Below, one piece after another: positions 1-9,355 of a stretch of DNA of 30,176 nt. The stretch is from Euryarchaeota archaeon UBA19 (GTDB lineage Archaea; Thermoplasmatota; Poseidoniia; Poseidoniales; Thalassarchaeaceae): contig DAPQ01000059.1 of NCBI GenBank assembly GCA_002502175.1, forward strand, positions 1 to 30,176, written 5' to 3'. A program made the translations under genes and the position numbers. The notes under the pieces are model-generated. The model was given only the letters and a program-made list of their open reading frames with translations, was not told the DNA's origin and made no database searches. Within the stretch, counting starts at the first letter, position 1. Every line of letters begins with the position of its first letter.

Positions 1-399
1 GACCGATTATCATCTGAGACGGATGAATCAATACAGACACTCTGCGCCTCATTTGTAGGAGGATTAGCCCGCTTTTCGGAAGAAGAATTCGTCGGAAGGG
101 CACAATCGATTCTTGCTAAAGGAAACCAAAAAGCAACACAAAGGCTAGTCGAATCGGGACTTCGAGACTATCTCTCAACTAATCCAACAGATCCGGCCCA
201 ACTTCTTCCCTCGGCTTGGCTTTCTTCTTCCGAAATTGGTCGCTCTCGAGTAGGGAATCTGATTGTCGAGCAGGCTAGAGTTTCTCCCGAAGCATTCCAA
301 ACAACTTGTGAAACTATCAAGGAAGCCGACCCAGAATCTTTCGATAAGTTGGCAAACTGGGTCGAGATGAGAAGTCCAGAGGCCTACCAATTACTGTAG
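1..399 (+). CDS. Unrecognised protein, C-terminal fragment (5' end outside window)
   Basis: Frame 1 is open without a stop from the first base to TAG at 397-399, giving at least 132 residues, so the gene starts upstream of the window. The visible part is hydrophilic and looks largely helical, with no membrane segment and no motif I can assign. It ends in residues AYQLL. It is convergent with the ribonucleotide reductase gene, whose stop codon starts four bases further on (404), so the two ends are almost touching. The antisense open frame in the same place is much shorter and looks like a shadow. I cannot assign a function. Confidence 0.6.
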   Translation, partial: DRLSSETDESIQTLCASFVGGLARFSEEEFVGRAQSILAKGNQKATQRLVESGLRDYLSTNPTDPAQLLPSAWLSSSEIGRSRVGNLIVEQARVSPEAFQTTCETIKEADPESFDKLANWVEMRSPEAYQLL

Positions 400-403
400 G
401 AAA

Positions 404-3400
404 TCAGGAACAACCGGTAGTGGCACCGCAGGCATTGCACTTCAGGCAAGTGCCATTGCGAACCATCTGACTACTTCCGCACTCGTCGCAAATATCTCCA
501 GTAAAGCCACGCTCACGAGCCATCCGGCGGATGCGAGAATCCTCGTCCTCAGATGGAGCAACCGCATTCAGAGTCAACTGTACATCTCTCTTTTCTCCTT
601 GAGTCCGCACCAATCCCTCTTCTGTTTGCTCGGGTCTGCTGATTGATGTTGATACCATATCTTCAGCAGAGACGTGAGCTAGGTCGTCACGCTCTAGATA
701 TTGAATTGCTAATTCACGGAATATGTAATCGACAATTGAAGTTGACATCTTAACCCGGCCACTACCGCCGGTTACCATTCCACTCGGGTCGAACTTCTGG
801 AAAGTGAATGACTTAACGAATGCATCTAGAGGTACACCGTATTGTAATCCAATAGACACCGCGATTGCGAATTGATTCAGTAGAGATCTCCATGCCGCAC
901 CCTCTTTCGAGGTTGTAATCATGATCTCACCCAATCGACCATCATCATAGTTGCTTGAAGATAGGTAAACGGTGTGACCTCCTACTCTTGCCTTCATCGT
1001 ACTAGATGATCTGACATCAGGCAGAGGTCTTCTTGTTGCGATGTAATTGTGGACAAACTGCTCGGCCACAACTGTAGCAGCAGGAGCAGGGATTGGAAGA
1101 GCTTCAGCAGTTTGCTCTACCATCTTGTGAACAACAGTAACCGCCTCATCTTCTTCTTCCTCATCTAGAGATGTGGCATCAACTAACTGATTCATCAATG
1201 GTTGACTGAGCTTACTTCCATCTCGATAAATTGCACACGCCTTAATCATGGTATCATAACTTAGGTCATAGGCCTCTCTAATATCCTCAATAGAGGCATC
1301 AGCTGGCATGTTGATTGTTTTCGAAATTGCTCCAGAAATGAATGGCTGAGCGGCTGCCATCATCAATACGTGAGCCTTCCAATCGATCGATCTCTTTCCA
1401 TACTTACCACAAGGAGTTGCACAATCGAACACAGCCAAGTGCTCATCCTTTAGTCCAGGTGCACCCTCAATTGTACCATATCCAAAGACGTGATCATTGG
1501 CTTGATCAATTTCATCATTAGAGAATCCAAGGTGGCCGAGTGTGTCAAAGAACGGGTCCTCAAATTGTTCTTTTGAAATCCCTAGAGTTTCTGTACAGAA
1601 ATCTTCTCCGAGGATAGAAGGCGCAAATGCAGAGCGAATATCGAAAACATCTGGGAAACTCGACTCCACTTTCTTCAGCATCTTTGCATTGAAGCCAGCG
1701 GCTTTCAATACCTTAGAAGATACAGTAGGGCAGTTGCCTAGTGAAGCAGTTCCCATAATGTACTCTTGAATTGCTTGCGTTTCCTTTTCTGAGTACCCCA
1801 ATCGTCGTAGAGCGTTTGGTACTCCGTGGTTGATGATTCTTAGAGAGCCTCCGCCAGCTAGTTGTTTGTACTGAACTAGTGAGAATTGTGGTTCTACTCC
1901 GGTGGTGTCAGCATTCATTACTAGTCCAATAGTTCCTGTAGGGGCGATAACGGTAGTCTGTGCATTTCTGTAACCATGCTCTTCACCTTCTCTTATGGCG
2001 CGGTCCCATGATTCTCTAGCAGCGCCAAGAAGATCCTTTGGACACTTCTTTGCATTAATTCCCATTGGTAATACAGACAAACCATCGTATTCCTCTGCCG
2101 GAGCATCGTATGCTGCAAGGCGGTGATTCTTCATTACACGCAACATATGTTCTGCATTCTCTGAATAGTTCGGGAATGGTCCTAGGACTGAAGCCATCTC
2201 GGCACTGGTTGCATAGGATTCACCACACATAATCGAAGTAACAGCGCCACAAATCGCGTAGCCTCTTTCATCATCATAGGGAATTCCCATGTGCATCAGA
2301 AGTGAACCGATGTTGCAGTAACCGAGACCAAGAGTTCGGTATTCGTAGGACTGACGGGCGATTTCAGCCGAAGGGAATTGTGCCATCAGTACGCTAATTT
2401 CCAATGTAGCAGTCCACAATCTAACGGAATGTCGGAAGTCTTCAACATCAAAGGTTTGAGTCGCCTTGTCATAGTAATGTAGTAGATTTATGCTAGCGAG
2501 GTTACAAGCGGTATCGTCAAGGAACATGTATTCACTGCAAGGATTTGAGCCGTTAATTCGACCGCCCTCAGGACAGGTATGCCATTCGTTGATTGTTGTA
2601 TCGAATTGAACCCCTGGATCCGCACAAGCCCAAGCGGTGTATGCTACTTTGTCCCATAATTCCGCTGCCGGCATTGTCTTGCAAGGTTCAGGCTCTCTTC
2701 CCTCTTGACCAGCCTTCTTTAGTTCGGTTCTGTGGTAAAGGTTCCAATCTCCATCTTTACGAAGGGATTCCATGAATGAATTAGGGACTCGAACCGAATT
2801 GTTGGAGTTTTGGCCGGATACAGTTGCATAACCCTCTCCTTGCCAATCAGTATCCATTTGTTCGAATGTTAAACTCTTCCATCCTTGATTTGCAAGGTCA
2901 AGAATTCTCTTGATATGTGGCTGAGGGACACTATCACGTACCGCTTTTATCATTGCCATTTTGAGAGCGCCATTAACTGCTGGGTCAGTCTTAGAATCAT
3001 CTTCATCATGACTCCATATAGCCGATAAAATAGCATCTGAATGTTTCTGCAAAAGACTTGAACCGATTACTAGAGCCGACACCTTCTCCTCTTCTGTGAG
3101 CTTCCAATCAATGTATTCTTCGATATCCGGATGATCAAGATCTAGAGTAACCATCTTTGCTGCCCGGCGAGTTGTACCTCCAGATTTGATAGCCCCAGCC
3201 GCCCTATCACCAATCTTTAGGAAGGACAGAAGGCCACTGGAAGTACCTCCACCAGATAATGGCTCACCAGCCCCTCTTATCTGGGAGAAGTTCGAACCGG
3301 TTCCCGATCCATACTTGAACAATAGAGCCTCTCTATTCCAGAGCCCCATAATCGATTCAGTACCTCCAACCAAGGAATCCCCTACTGATTGAATAAAGCA

Positions 3401-4051
3401 AGCATGAGGTTGAGGGTGTGTGTAGGCATCTTCTGAAAGCTTCAATTCACCAGTGACTGCATCTACGTAGTGGTGCCCCTGAGCTGGACCTGTTATTCCA
3501 TAAGCCCAGTTCAAACCAGTATTGAACCACTGCGGGCTATTTGGCGCAGATCTCTGACTTGCAATTAGGTAAGCCATCTCATCGTAGAAGGCACGAGCAT
3601 CGGCTTCGCTGGCAAAGTAGCCGTGATTCCAACCCCAGTAGGTCCAGGTGCCTGCAAGGCGGCGGAACAATTCCCGACCATCCGTCTCACCGACAAACCT
3701 GTCCTCTGGAGCGAGGGTCTGAAGCTTCTCATGATCAGGCTCGCTACGTTGTAGCCATCCTGGGACCCCGTCCTCCGCCACCTTGCGCAGAGCAGCAGGA
3801 ACACCAGCCTTCCTCAGATATTTCTGAGCACAGACTTTTCCTGGAACACCAGCAAAGCCTGAAGGCAACTGAACACCATGAATTTCATCAGCGAGGCTCC
3901 CGTCGGGGTTTCGGATCTCTACACTCATCTCGATCCAATCAAAGGCATCGAAGGGATCAGCACCTGCTGTAGTAAAACGGCGTTCAATCACTAATCCCTT
4001 CTCGGCTTCGCCTTCTTGGGCTACTACCTCATCATCTGTTCTCGTCTGCAT
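404..4051 (-). CDS. nrdJ: Adenosylcobalamin-dependent (class II) ribonucleoside-diphosphate reductase
   Basis: Reduces ribonucleotides to deoxyribonucleotides using a radical generated from adenosylcobalamin, and so supplies DNA precursors without needing oxygen or an NrdB subunit. The 1215-residue protein has the NrdJ signatures: SAPNSPQWFNTGL near residue 168, HACF with redox Cys218, NPCSE with the radical Cys505 and Glu507, ACNLAS with the second redox Cys516, and APTGTIG further on. The C-terminus carries a cysteine-rich tail (C1188, C1191, C1202, C1205, C1208, C1214) typical of the long NrdJ form, which re-reduces the active site or binds zinc. I chose ATG at 4051 because GGAAGTG lies six bases upstream. 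An in-frame ATG at 4099 would add 16 residues but has no visible ribosome site. A TATA-like box lies at about 4180. No cobalamin riboswitch is evident. The cofactor-making enzyme is encoded at 11604-12197. Confidence 0.97.
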   Translation of the reverse strand: MQTRTDDEVVAQEGEAEKGLVIERRFTTAGADPFDAFDWIEMSVEIRNPDGSLADEIHGVQLPSGFAGVPGKVCAQKYLRKAGVPAALRKVAEDGVPGWLQRSEPDHEKLQTLAPEDRFVGETDGRELFRRLAGTWTYWGWNHGYFASEADARAFYDEMAYLIASQRSAPNSPQWFNTGLNWAYGITGPAQGHHYVDAVTGELKLSEDAYTHPQPHACFIQSVGDSLVGGTESIMGLWNREALLFKYGSGTGSNFSQIRGAGEPLSGGGTSSGLLSFLKIGDRAAGAIKSGGTTRRAAKMVTLDLDHPDIEEYIDWKLTEEEKVSALVIGSSLLQKHSDAILSAIWSHDEDDSKTDPAVNGALKMAMIKAVRDSVPQPHIKRILDLANQGWKSLTFEQMDTDWQGEGYATVSGQNSNNSVRVPNSFMESLRKDGDWNLYHRTELKKAGQEGREPEPCKTMPAAELWDKVAYTAWACADPGVQFDTTINEWHTCPEGGRINGSNPCSEYMFLDDTACNLASINLLHYYDKATQTFDVEDFRHSVRLWTATLEISVLMAQFPSAEIARQSYEYRTLGLGYCNIGSLLMHMGIPYDDERGYAICGAVTSIMCGESYATSAEMASVLGPFPNYSENAEHMLRVMKNHRLAAYDAPAEEYDGLSVLPMGINAKKCPKDLLGAARESWDRAIREGEEHGYRNAQTTVIAPTGTIGLVMNADTTGVEPQFSLVQYKQLAGGGSLRIINHGVPNALRRLGYSEKETQAIQEYIMGTASLGNCPTVSSKVLKAAGFNAKMLKKVESSFPDVFDIRSAFAPSILGEDFCTETLGISKEQFEDPFFDTLGHLGFSNDEIDQANDHVFGYGTIEGAPGLKDEHLAVFDCATPCGKYGKRSIDWKAHVLMMAAAQPFISGAISKTINMPADASIEDIREAYDLSYDTMIKACAIYRDGSKLSQPLMNQLVDATSLDEEEEDEAVTVVHKMVEQTAEALPIPAPAATVVAEQFVHNYIATRRPLPDVRSSSTMKARVGGHTVYLSSSNYDDGRLGEIMITTSKEGAAWRSLLNQFAIAVSIGLQYGVPLDAFVKSFTFQKFDPSGMVTGGSGRVKMSTSIVDYIFRELAIQYLERDDLAHVSAEDMVSTSISRPEQTEEGLVRTQGEKRDVQLTLNAVAPSEDEDSRIRRMARERGFTGDICDECGSSQMVRNGTCLKCNACGATTGCS

Positions 4052-4177
4052 CACAACCACTTCCGAATCAATTCCCCGGCCCAATTCTCTCCTTCGCATG
4101 AGCGAAGGATTTGGCTGTGCCCGAAGACGGACTTTAATGAGTTCGGAAAATGCCTCTAATTAATCAGCAGATTTGCA

Positions 4178-4190
4178 TTAATATATTCCT
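4178..4190 (-). promoter_or_regulatory. Candidate TATA box for nrdJ
   Basis: Read on the minus strand this is AGGAATATATTAA, an A/T core preceded by a purine-rich stretch that could serve as a BRE. Initiation about 25 bases downstream would give a 5' leader of roughly 55-105 bases, depending on which nrdJ start is used. This is the most TATA-like string between nrdJ and the osmC-like gene. It is pattern-based only. Confidence 0.4.
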
Positions 4191-4225
4191 TTCTCAGAAA
4201 CTCCCAAAGGGTGGAAAATAACAAG

Positions 4226-4618
4226 TTACGAACGTAAATCAAGTGTCCATTCTACACTTGCTCCGGACCTTGAAATCATAATTCCAACAGAACAATCCTT
4301 CTCATGTGAAAGAGAAATTATTCTTCGAACTAACTTCTCTGGAACATCCCCCTCGACGACATAGTGCATCTTCACTGAAGTAAAAACTCGCGGAGACTCA
4401 TCAGCCCTCACTCCCTCTACATCTACCCACATTGCCCGAACGTTTTCCATTCGGTCTTTCAGGCCGACTCTAAGGTCAATTAGGGAACAAGCGGCATGAG
4501 CCTGAAGCACCATTTCCATCGGACTGGGCGCGACGTCGCTGTAGATTGAAGTCAACTTCCCCGACTCAGTTTCAGCCTCCATGGAATAACCCTCAGTCCA
4601 TCGAACTACGCTCTTCAT
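4226..4618 (-). CDS. OsmC/Ohr-family peroxiredoxin-like protein
   Basis: A 130-residue protein of the OsmC fold, whose characterised members reduce organic hydroperoxides with two cysteines. Both are present here: Cys44 in HAACSLIDL at the start of the central helix, and Cys109 in KDCSVGIM. The segment SPMEMVLQAHAACS is the usual family signature, and the length is normal. ATG at 4618 is supported by a strong GGAGGGGG just upstream on the minus strand. The open frame extends 5' but would run into the divergent isocitrate dehydrogenase gene, so the longer start is unlikely. It lies downstream of no other minus-strand gene and shares a 72-base divergent spacer with icd. Substrate unknown; a general thiol-peroxide role is inferred from the family. 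Confidence 0.85.
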   Translation of the reverse strand: MKSVVRWTEGYSMEAETESGKLTSIYSDVAPSPMEMVLQAHAACSLIDLRVGLKDRMENVRAMWVDVEGVRADESPRVFTSVKMHYVVEGDVPEKLVRRIISLSHEKDCSVGIMISRSGASVEWTLDLRS

Positions 4619-4690
4619 ACCCCCTCCTCTATCGCGTCCGTCTTGAGGGTTGGCTTCTTGAGGCGGAGGCGGGTGGCGCGACTGAGTGAC

Positions 4691-5920
4691 ATGGCTGAGG
4701 GCAGTGCAATTACAATGGAAGAAGGTCGTTTGAGCGTACCTGATCAACCAATAATCCATTACATCGAGGGAGATGGAATTGGAGTCGACATTACTCCTGT
4801 AATGATTGATGTAGTCAATGCAGCAGTCCACAAGGCATACTCAGGTTCTCGTCAAATACACTGGTCTGAAGTATTGGCTGGAGAAAAGGCATTCAACGCC
4901 ACTGGCGAGTGGTTGCCAGATGAGACACTTGCCTCAATGAAGAACGGCCTAGTGTCGATTAAAGGGCCTCTAACAACTCCGGTAGGCGGAGGGATTCGAA
5001 GTCTCAATGTTGCACTCAGACAACAACTGGATTTGTTCGCCTGTGTCCGTCCGGTTCGCTGGTACGCTGGTACGCCCAGTCCCGTACGAGACCCTGGCGC
5101 AGTAGACATGATTATTTTCAGAGAAAATAGCGAAGATGTCTACGCCGGAATAGAGTGGGAATCAGGTAGTGAGGAAGTTGCAAAAGTGATTCAATTCCTA
5201 CAAAACGAAATGGGTGTAGAAAAGATTCGATTCCCCGACACCTCTGGAATCGGAATCAAACCGATTAGCGTCGAAGGCACAACTAGAATAGTACGCGCTG
5301 CAATCAGATACGCAATAGATAATGACAAGGATTCAGTAACTCTTGTTCACAAAGGAAACATCATGAAATTCACAGAAGGCGGATTTAGAGATTGGGGTTA
5401 CCAACTCGCCAAAGACGAATTTGGAGCAGTAGAATTAGACGGTGGACCTTGGTGCACATTGACTAATCCAAAGACAGGAAACACGATTGTCATCAAGGAT
5501 GTAATTGCGGACGCAATGCTACAACAAGTTCTCACGCGCCCGCGCGAGTACAGCGTTCTTGCAACGATGAATCTGAATGGCGATTACATCTCAGACGCGC
5601 TAGCAGCACAGGTCGGTGGAATCGGTATTGCCCCAGGTGCAAACATCAACTACGACACTGGAATTTCTATCTTCGAAGCAACCCACGGAACTGCGCCAAA
5701 ATATACCGGTCAAGACAAGGTCAATCCAGGTAGTCTGATTCTTTCAGCAGAGATGATGCTCCGGCACATGGGTTGGAGTGAAGCGGCGGATCTAATTGTC
5801 AAGGGAATGGAAAGTGCGATTTCAGCCGGAACTGTAACCTATGATTTCGAGCGCCTGATGGAAGGAGCCACTTTACTCAAATGTAGTGAGTTCGGACAGG
5901 CAATTATTTCCCACATGTGA
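4691..5920 (+). CDS. icd: NADP-dependent isocitrate dehydrogenase, bacterial (E. coli) type
   Basis: Oxidatively decarboxylates isocitrate to 2-oxoglutarate in the TCA cycle, yielding NADPH. The 409-residue protein matches the E. coli enzyme almost end to end from memory (IEGDGIGVD, IKGPLTTPVGGGIRSLNVAL, NGDYISDALAAQVGGIGIAPGAN, ATHGTAPKY). NADP-choosing residues correspond to E. coli K344, Y345, V351, Y391 and R395, here K337, Y338, V344, Y384 and R388, so NADP use is expected. Ser104 in IRSLN is the counterpart of the E. coli phosphorylated Ser113. ATG at 4691 aligns with the bacterial N-terminus. An in-frame upstream ATG at 4643 would add 16 basic residues and looks spurious. No clear TATA box is seen in the 72-base spacer, so the promoter may lie inside the divergent osmC-like gene. 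Confidence 0.96.
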   Translation: MAEGSAITMEEGRLSVPDQPIIHYIEGDGIGVDITPVMIDVVNAAVHKAYSGSRQIHWSEVLAGEKAFNATGEWLPDETLASMKNGLVSIKGPLTTPVGGGIRSLNVALRQQLDLFACVRPVRWYAGTPSPVRDPGAVDMIIFRENSEDVYAGIEWESGSEEVAKVIQFLQNEMGVEKIRFPDTSGIGIKPISVEGTTRIVRAAIRYAIDNDKDSVTLVHKGNIMKFTEGGFRDWGYQLAKDEFGAVELDGGPWCTLTNPKTGNTIVIKDVIADAMLQQVLTRPREYSVLATMNLNGDYISDALAAQVGGIGIAPGANINYDTGISIFEATHGTAPKYTGQDKVNPGSLILSAEMMLRHMGWSEAADLIVKGMESAISAGTVTYDFERLMEGATLLKCSEFGQAIISHM

Positions 5921-5939
5921 GAAAAAGTTCTTGCAATAA

Positions 5940-8900
5940 TCAATTTCGTAGAATGTGACTGTTCAACTGCTGAGCAGTTGAGATCGCATCGAATCCGAAG
6001 TTGTCATGCAACGCTCTTGAAATTAAAGTAAAGTCAGAATCTCTTGTGGCAACTAGGACACAACCGACGTCAGGAATTGTTGACGAGGCGTAAACAGTTG
6101 AATCTCTCATTATGTCTAAGTCACCAGACTCTGGGAAGATTTCCACACCATCGATTATACTTCTTGGCGGAGGATCATCTCTAGCAAATTGCTTGGCTTC
6201 CGTAACTCTCTCGAAAATCTCCGAGTGCCGAACTAGGAAGGAGTCCAAATCAACCTCGCGCTTCGCATCCATATCTACCTCGTTTCTGAATTTACCAAAC
6301 GTTCGCAGAATATACTCGACCCTTTCTTGCAGAAGTTTGGAAGTAACCGTCGACTTCCAAACCTTGTTGTCAATATACACGTCTCTGAACAGAGCGCGTG
6401 CAATCTTTGGAGATCTTGTTCGATTGAGGAACTCAGCTTCGGCAGACATCGGTATACACAAATGAACTCGTCCCTCTTCGCTCCGCCTCTTTAGCATCCA
6501 GACAAAGGCTCTCTCTACAGTCCAATCGAATGTTCCGTAATTATCTTGAGAAATTTGCCCCAATAAATCATCCTTCAGGGCATCGATTAGAATATTGGTA
6601 TCGACCAAAACCAATGGTCTTAGGGAAAGGTGACTCAATGACCGACGTTGTCGAACTGGAATATTCTTACTGTATCTGCGGAATAATGCCTTTTGTGACC
6701 GAACCAAGGTCTGAATCTGTCGCAAATCAAAGTTCTCCGATTGAATCGCAGTTTCGAACATTCGAAGCCCTCGAATCGGTGAGATATCAGCCACTTCTTC
6801 TGCGATTAACGTAATCTCAAGGACGTCCTTTCTTTCGTTCAACTCCATCATGAATCGGCCTTCAAGTTCGCTTCTTCTACCAGGTTCCTTGCGGCGCATC
6901 ATCATCTGCGCCGCCAGAACACGACCACGGAATGGGTCCTCTGGCAATCGGTGTTCAGACGCGTATCGAAGAGCCCTATCGAGCACTTCCAATCTGCGCT
7001 TCACAACACCTCTGTCTTCACTACCCTCACTAGGTTCTCTTTGAGAGACATATTCCATTATTCTCTGAGTAGCAATTTCATTACGTCCAGCGGCAGCGTC
7101 TGCACAGACTCTTAGGTATAGTTGGAATCTAGAGGTTACAGATGCGAGCAGCTCTGGGTGTTTGTCAATCAAATTAATTGCTTCTTTCCAACCACCCGCA
7201 AGGGCGAATTCAATCAGTGATTTTCGAAGTAGCAGAGACGATTGTTCGAAATCATCTCTAATTCTCATCGCTGCATCTCGGTATGATCTAGCAGCATTGA
7301 TTCGATCCCCCTTCGCCACTGCAATTGTTGCTCTGACGATTTGGTGATTTGAGGATCCATTGTCATGCTGTCTATACCATATTTCCAAATCAGGAATCGC
7401 TGCATTGTGCTCCAATACTAGGTCTGTGGCAAATCTGATTGTACGCAGTTCAACTGCTTCGGTTGAACATAATGTTCCAAGGGCAGAAAGGGCCGAAACA
7501 GATCTTTCTTCCACTCCGCTTTGTAGATCCATTGTTGCTCTATTCAGTCTCAGAGCATTGATTAGGACACTGAATAGGCTTCTCTCAAGGAAGGTCAAAT
7601 CAGCATCCTCAACCGATTGTTCCAATCGCTCGATTCGATTTTCCTCAACCAATCCGTCACCGTCTGCTCGAAGTGCAGCCCTAACTTGGTTGAGAGCCTC
7701 AAGCCCCTTCGAGTCCAATTTATCGTGAACAGCATTCATCGAAGATGGGTTTCCACTCAATAGTGCAATCAATGAAGAAGCAGCCTCGGTCATCACCTCA
7801 TCATTTTCAGTTTCTGCAAGTCCGAGGATTGCTCTCTTCCTCATCGCTTCCAGTTCTTGCATAATTGGAACTCCTTGCTCTGCAGAAATAAGGTGCCAAA
7901 CCAACAATGCACGATGAGGAAATTTAGATACCAAGTCAGGGTGATTTAGGAATTCACCACTAAGCCCTTCGACATCTGCTGATAGAGTGTAAATATCGAG
8001 CACTTCTTCCTCGATACCTAGGTCCTTTGTTGACAGCCTTTTCGCTGCTTTCTTCCTAATCTTCAGAGGGGCAGAAGAATTTCGCATTACACTGAGAGTC
8101 AAATCATCTGATGACTTTGCAAGACCCCTCAATATGGAATCCTCAATGAAAGAATCTCCAGTTTCAGAAATCAGGTTAATTGCAACATTCATTTCTTCTT
8201 CATTATTGATTTCCAAACCCCTGAGGATGGCAACAGTCTCCGATCCTCTATTTGCCGATGAAAGGGCAGCGATTACCGCCCAACGAAGAGTATCCGAAGG
8301 TGTGAGTTTAGCATTTTGGAGAATATCCATGCCTTTCAGTAAAGTATCAGCATCGGTGGTATTTCCTGTCTGAAAATTCTTCCAAGCCTCAATTTGAATA
8401 GCCTCAGAGAGCCTATCTTCCCCATCTTGAGAAATGGCTTGCTGCCAATTTTCAGTTGAACCCGCCCTTAACGATAGGAGAGTAGATTGCGCTTCAACCA
8501 AGCCCTGCAAGTTTTCAGAATCGACGCCGTCAAAAATCGAAGTTGATTGCTCAATGTTGCCAGCTGCCAATAACATCGCCTCTAGCAGTGAATAATCTCC
8601 GGTCATATCTTTCAAAGAGGGATTCATCCATGCCTTCCATTTCTGCGGGCGTGGTTTTCCAGATCGTAGATCACGCGTAATTTTCTGAAGGGCTGATGCT
8701 TGATGGATATCCAATTGTAGAGTACAAGAATCCAGCCAATCAAGTAATGCTGAGGAATCATGTGGGTCGAAATCGGCTCGACTTAACCAATCCCCAGAAT
8801 CGATATTTTGTTCGTTTTCAGAAATCGGAAATCTACCTAGTTCTGCAAGCAAAGGGGCTTCCCTAGCCATACGTTCCCAAACAGGATGAACACCAGTTTC

Positions 8901-9299
8901 ACACTCTTCCCTTAGGGGTTGAAAACTTTCATCCCATTGCTCATTCCAAGAAGACCCCATCTTGTGTTTCTGGGCTATCAACACCGCCAATCTGTACGCT
9001 GCCGGCTCCTTTGAACGAATTACTGATTGGGGTAATTCCAAGCGGTCTTGTAATCCTGATTGGCCCCCTCTTCCTCCTCTTCTACCAATACGCCGATTTG
9101 GTCTAGCCGGTTTCCCGGTGGAAGAATTAGGATCGACAGATTCTGGTGCCGCCTGATTTACTGCTAAGAAGGCCAAAGCCTTCCATTCTTTATTGAGTAA
9201 ATTCCATGCCTTTGGGCGTTGGATTTCCGATTTTCTCCTCCCTGAATCGTCGCCTGCTCTCTGCAGTTGTTCGACGCAATCGAGAAGATAATCCTCCAA
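5940..9299 (-). CDS. Large helical-repeat protein with C-terminal PIN-like nuclease domain
   Basis: 1119 residues. About residues 1-880 are soluble and strongly helical, with many degenerate 30-40 residue helix pairs suggestive of a TPR/HEAT-like solenoid. A short basic, glycine/arginine-rich patch lies near residues 65-80. From about residue 895 a PIN-like domain begins with LVLVDTNILID (Asp900), followed by SAEAEF (Glu954/Glu956), an acidic DLDIMRD segment, and VATRDSDF (Asp1087, Asp1089). This is the usual order of metal-binding acidic residues in PIN ribonucleases, so catalysis is plausible. The start is TTG, supported by GGAGTGA five bases upstream. I do not recognise the full-length family, and RNA cleavage is inferred only from the PIN domain. 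No antitoxin-like partner gene is adjacent, which argues against a simple toxin. The gene stands alone, divergent from a small membrane protein gene. Confidence 0.8.
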   Translation of the reverse strand: MEDYLLDCVEQLQRAGDDSGRRKSEIQRPKAWNLLNKEWKALAFLAVNQAAPESVDPNSSTGKPARPNRRIGRRGGRGGQSGLQDRLELPQSVIRSKEPAAYRLAVLIAQKHKMGSSWNEQWDESFQPLREECETGVHPVWERMAREAPLLAELGRFPISENEQNIDSGDWLSRADFDPHDSSALLDWLDSCTLQLDIHQASALQKITRDLRSGKPRPQKWKAWMNPSLKDMTGDYSLLEAMLLAAGNIEQSTSIFDGVDSENLQGLVEAQSTLLSLRAGSTENWQQAISQDGEDRLSEAIQIEAWKNFQTGNTTDADTLLKGMDILQNAKLTPSDTLRWAVIAALSSANRGSETVAILRGLEINNEEEMNVAINLISETGDSFIEDSILRGLAKSSDDLTLSVMRNSSAPLKIRKKAAKRLSTKDLGIEEEVLDIYTLSADVEGLSGEFLNHPDLVSKFPHRALLVWHLISAEQGVPIMQELEAMRKRAILGLAETENDEVMTEAASSLIALLSGNPSSMNAVHDKLDSKGLEALNQVRAALRADGDGLVEENRIERLEQSVEDADLTFLERSLFSVLINALRLNRATMDLQSGVEERSVSALSALGTLCSTEAVELRTIRFATDLVLEHNAAIPDLEIWYRQHDNGSSNHQIVRATIAVAKGDRINAARSYRDAAMRIRDDFEQSSLLLRKSLIEFALAGGWKEAINLIDKHPELLASVTSRFQLYLRVCADAAAGRNEIATQRIMEYVSQREPSEGSEDRGVVKRRLEVLDRALRYASEHRLPEDPFRGRVLAAQMMMRRKEPGRRSELEGRFMMELNERKDVLEITLIAEEVADISPIRGLRMFETAIQSENFDLRQIQTLVRSQKALFRRYSKNIPVRQRRSLSHLSLRPLVLVDTNILIDALKDDLLGQISQDNYGTFDWTVERAFVWMLKRRSEEGRVHLCIPMSAEAEFLNRTRSPKIARALFRDVYIDNKVWKSTVTSKLLQERVEYILRTFGKFRNEVDMDAKREVDLDSFLVRHSEIFERVTEAKQFARDDPPPRSIIDGVEIFPESGDLDIMRDSTVYASSTIPDVGCVLVATRDSDFTLISRALHDNFGFDAISTAQQLNSHILRN

Positions 9300-9355
9300 A
9301 TTGAATCACTCCGGTAGGCACATCGCCCCACCCCTGCCTACATCAACACATCGCC

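Noticed and set aside
3541..3972. 143-residue plus-strand open frame antisense to nrdJ
   Set aside because: It lies entirely opposite conserved nrdJ coding sequence, and its product is arginine/histidine-rich low-complexity text typical of a shadow frame.
4052..4225. Possible cobalamin riboswitch upstream of nrdJ
   Set aside because: The region is too short and lacks a recognisable B12-box; only a TATA-like element is seen.
4619..4831. 71-residue N-terminal extension of the OsmC-like protein
   Set aside because: It would cross the whole divergent spacer and overlap the start of icd. A strong ribosome site precedes ATG 4618, where the OsmC family begins.
5940..9299. PIN protein as a toxin of a toxin-antitoxin pair
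   Set aside because: VapC-type toxins are about 130 residues with an adjacent antitoxin gene. Here the domain sits on a 1119-residue protein with no such neighbour.
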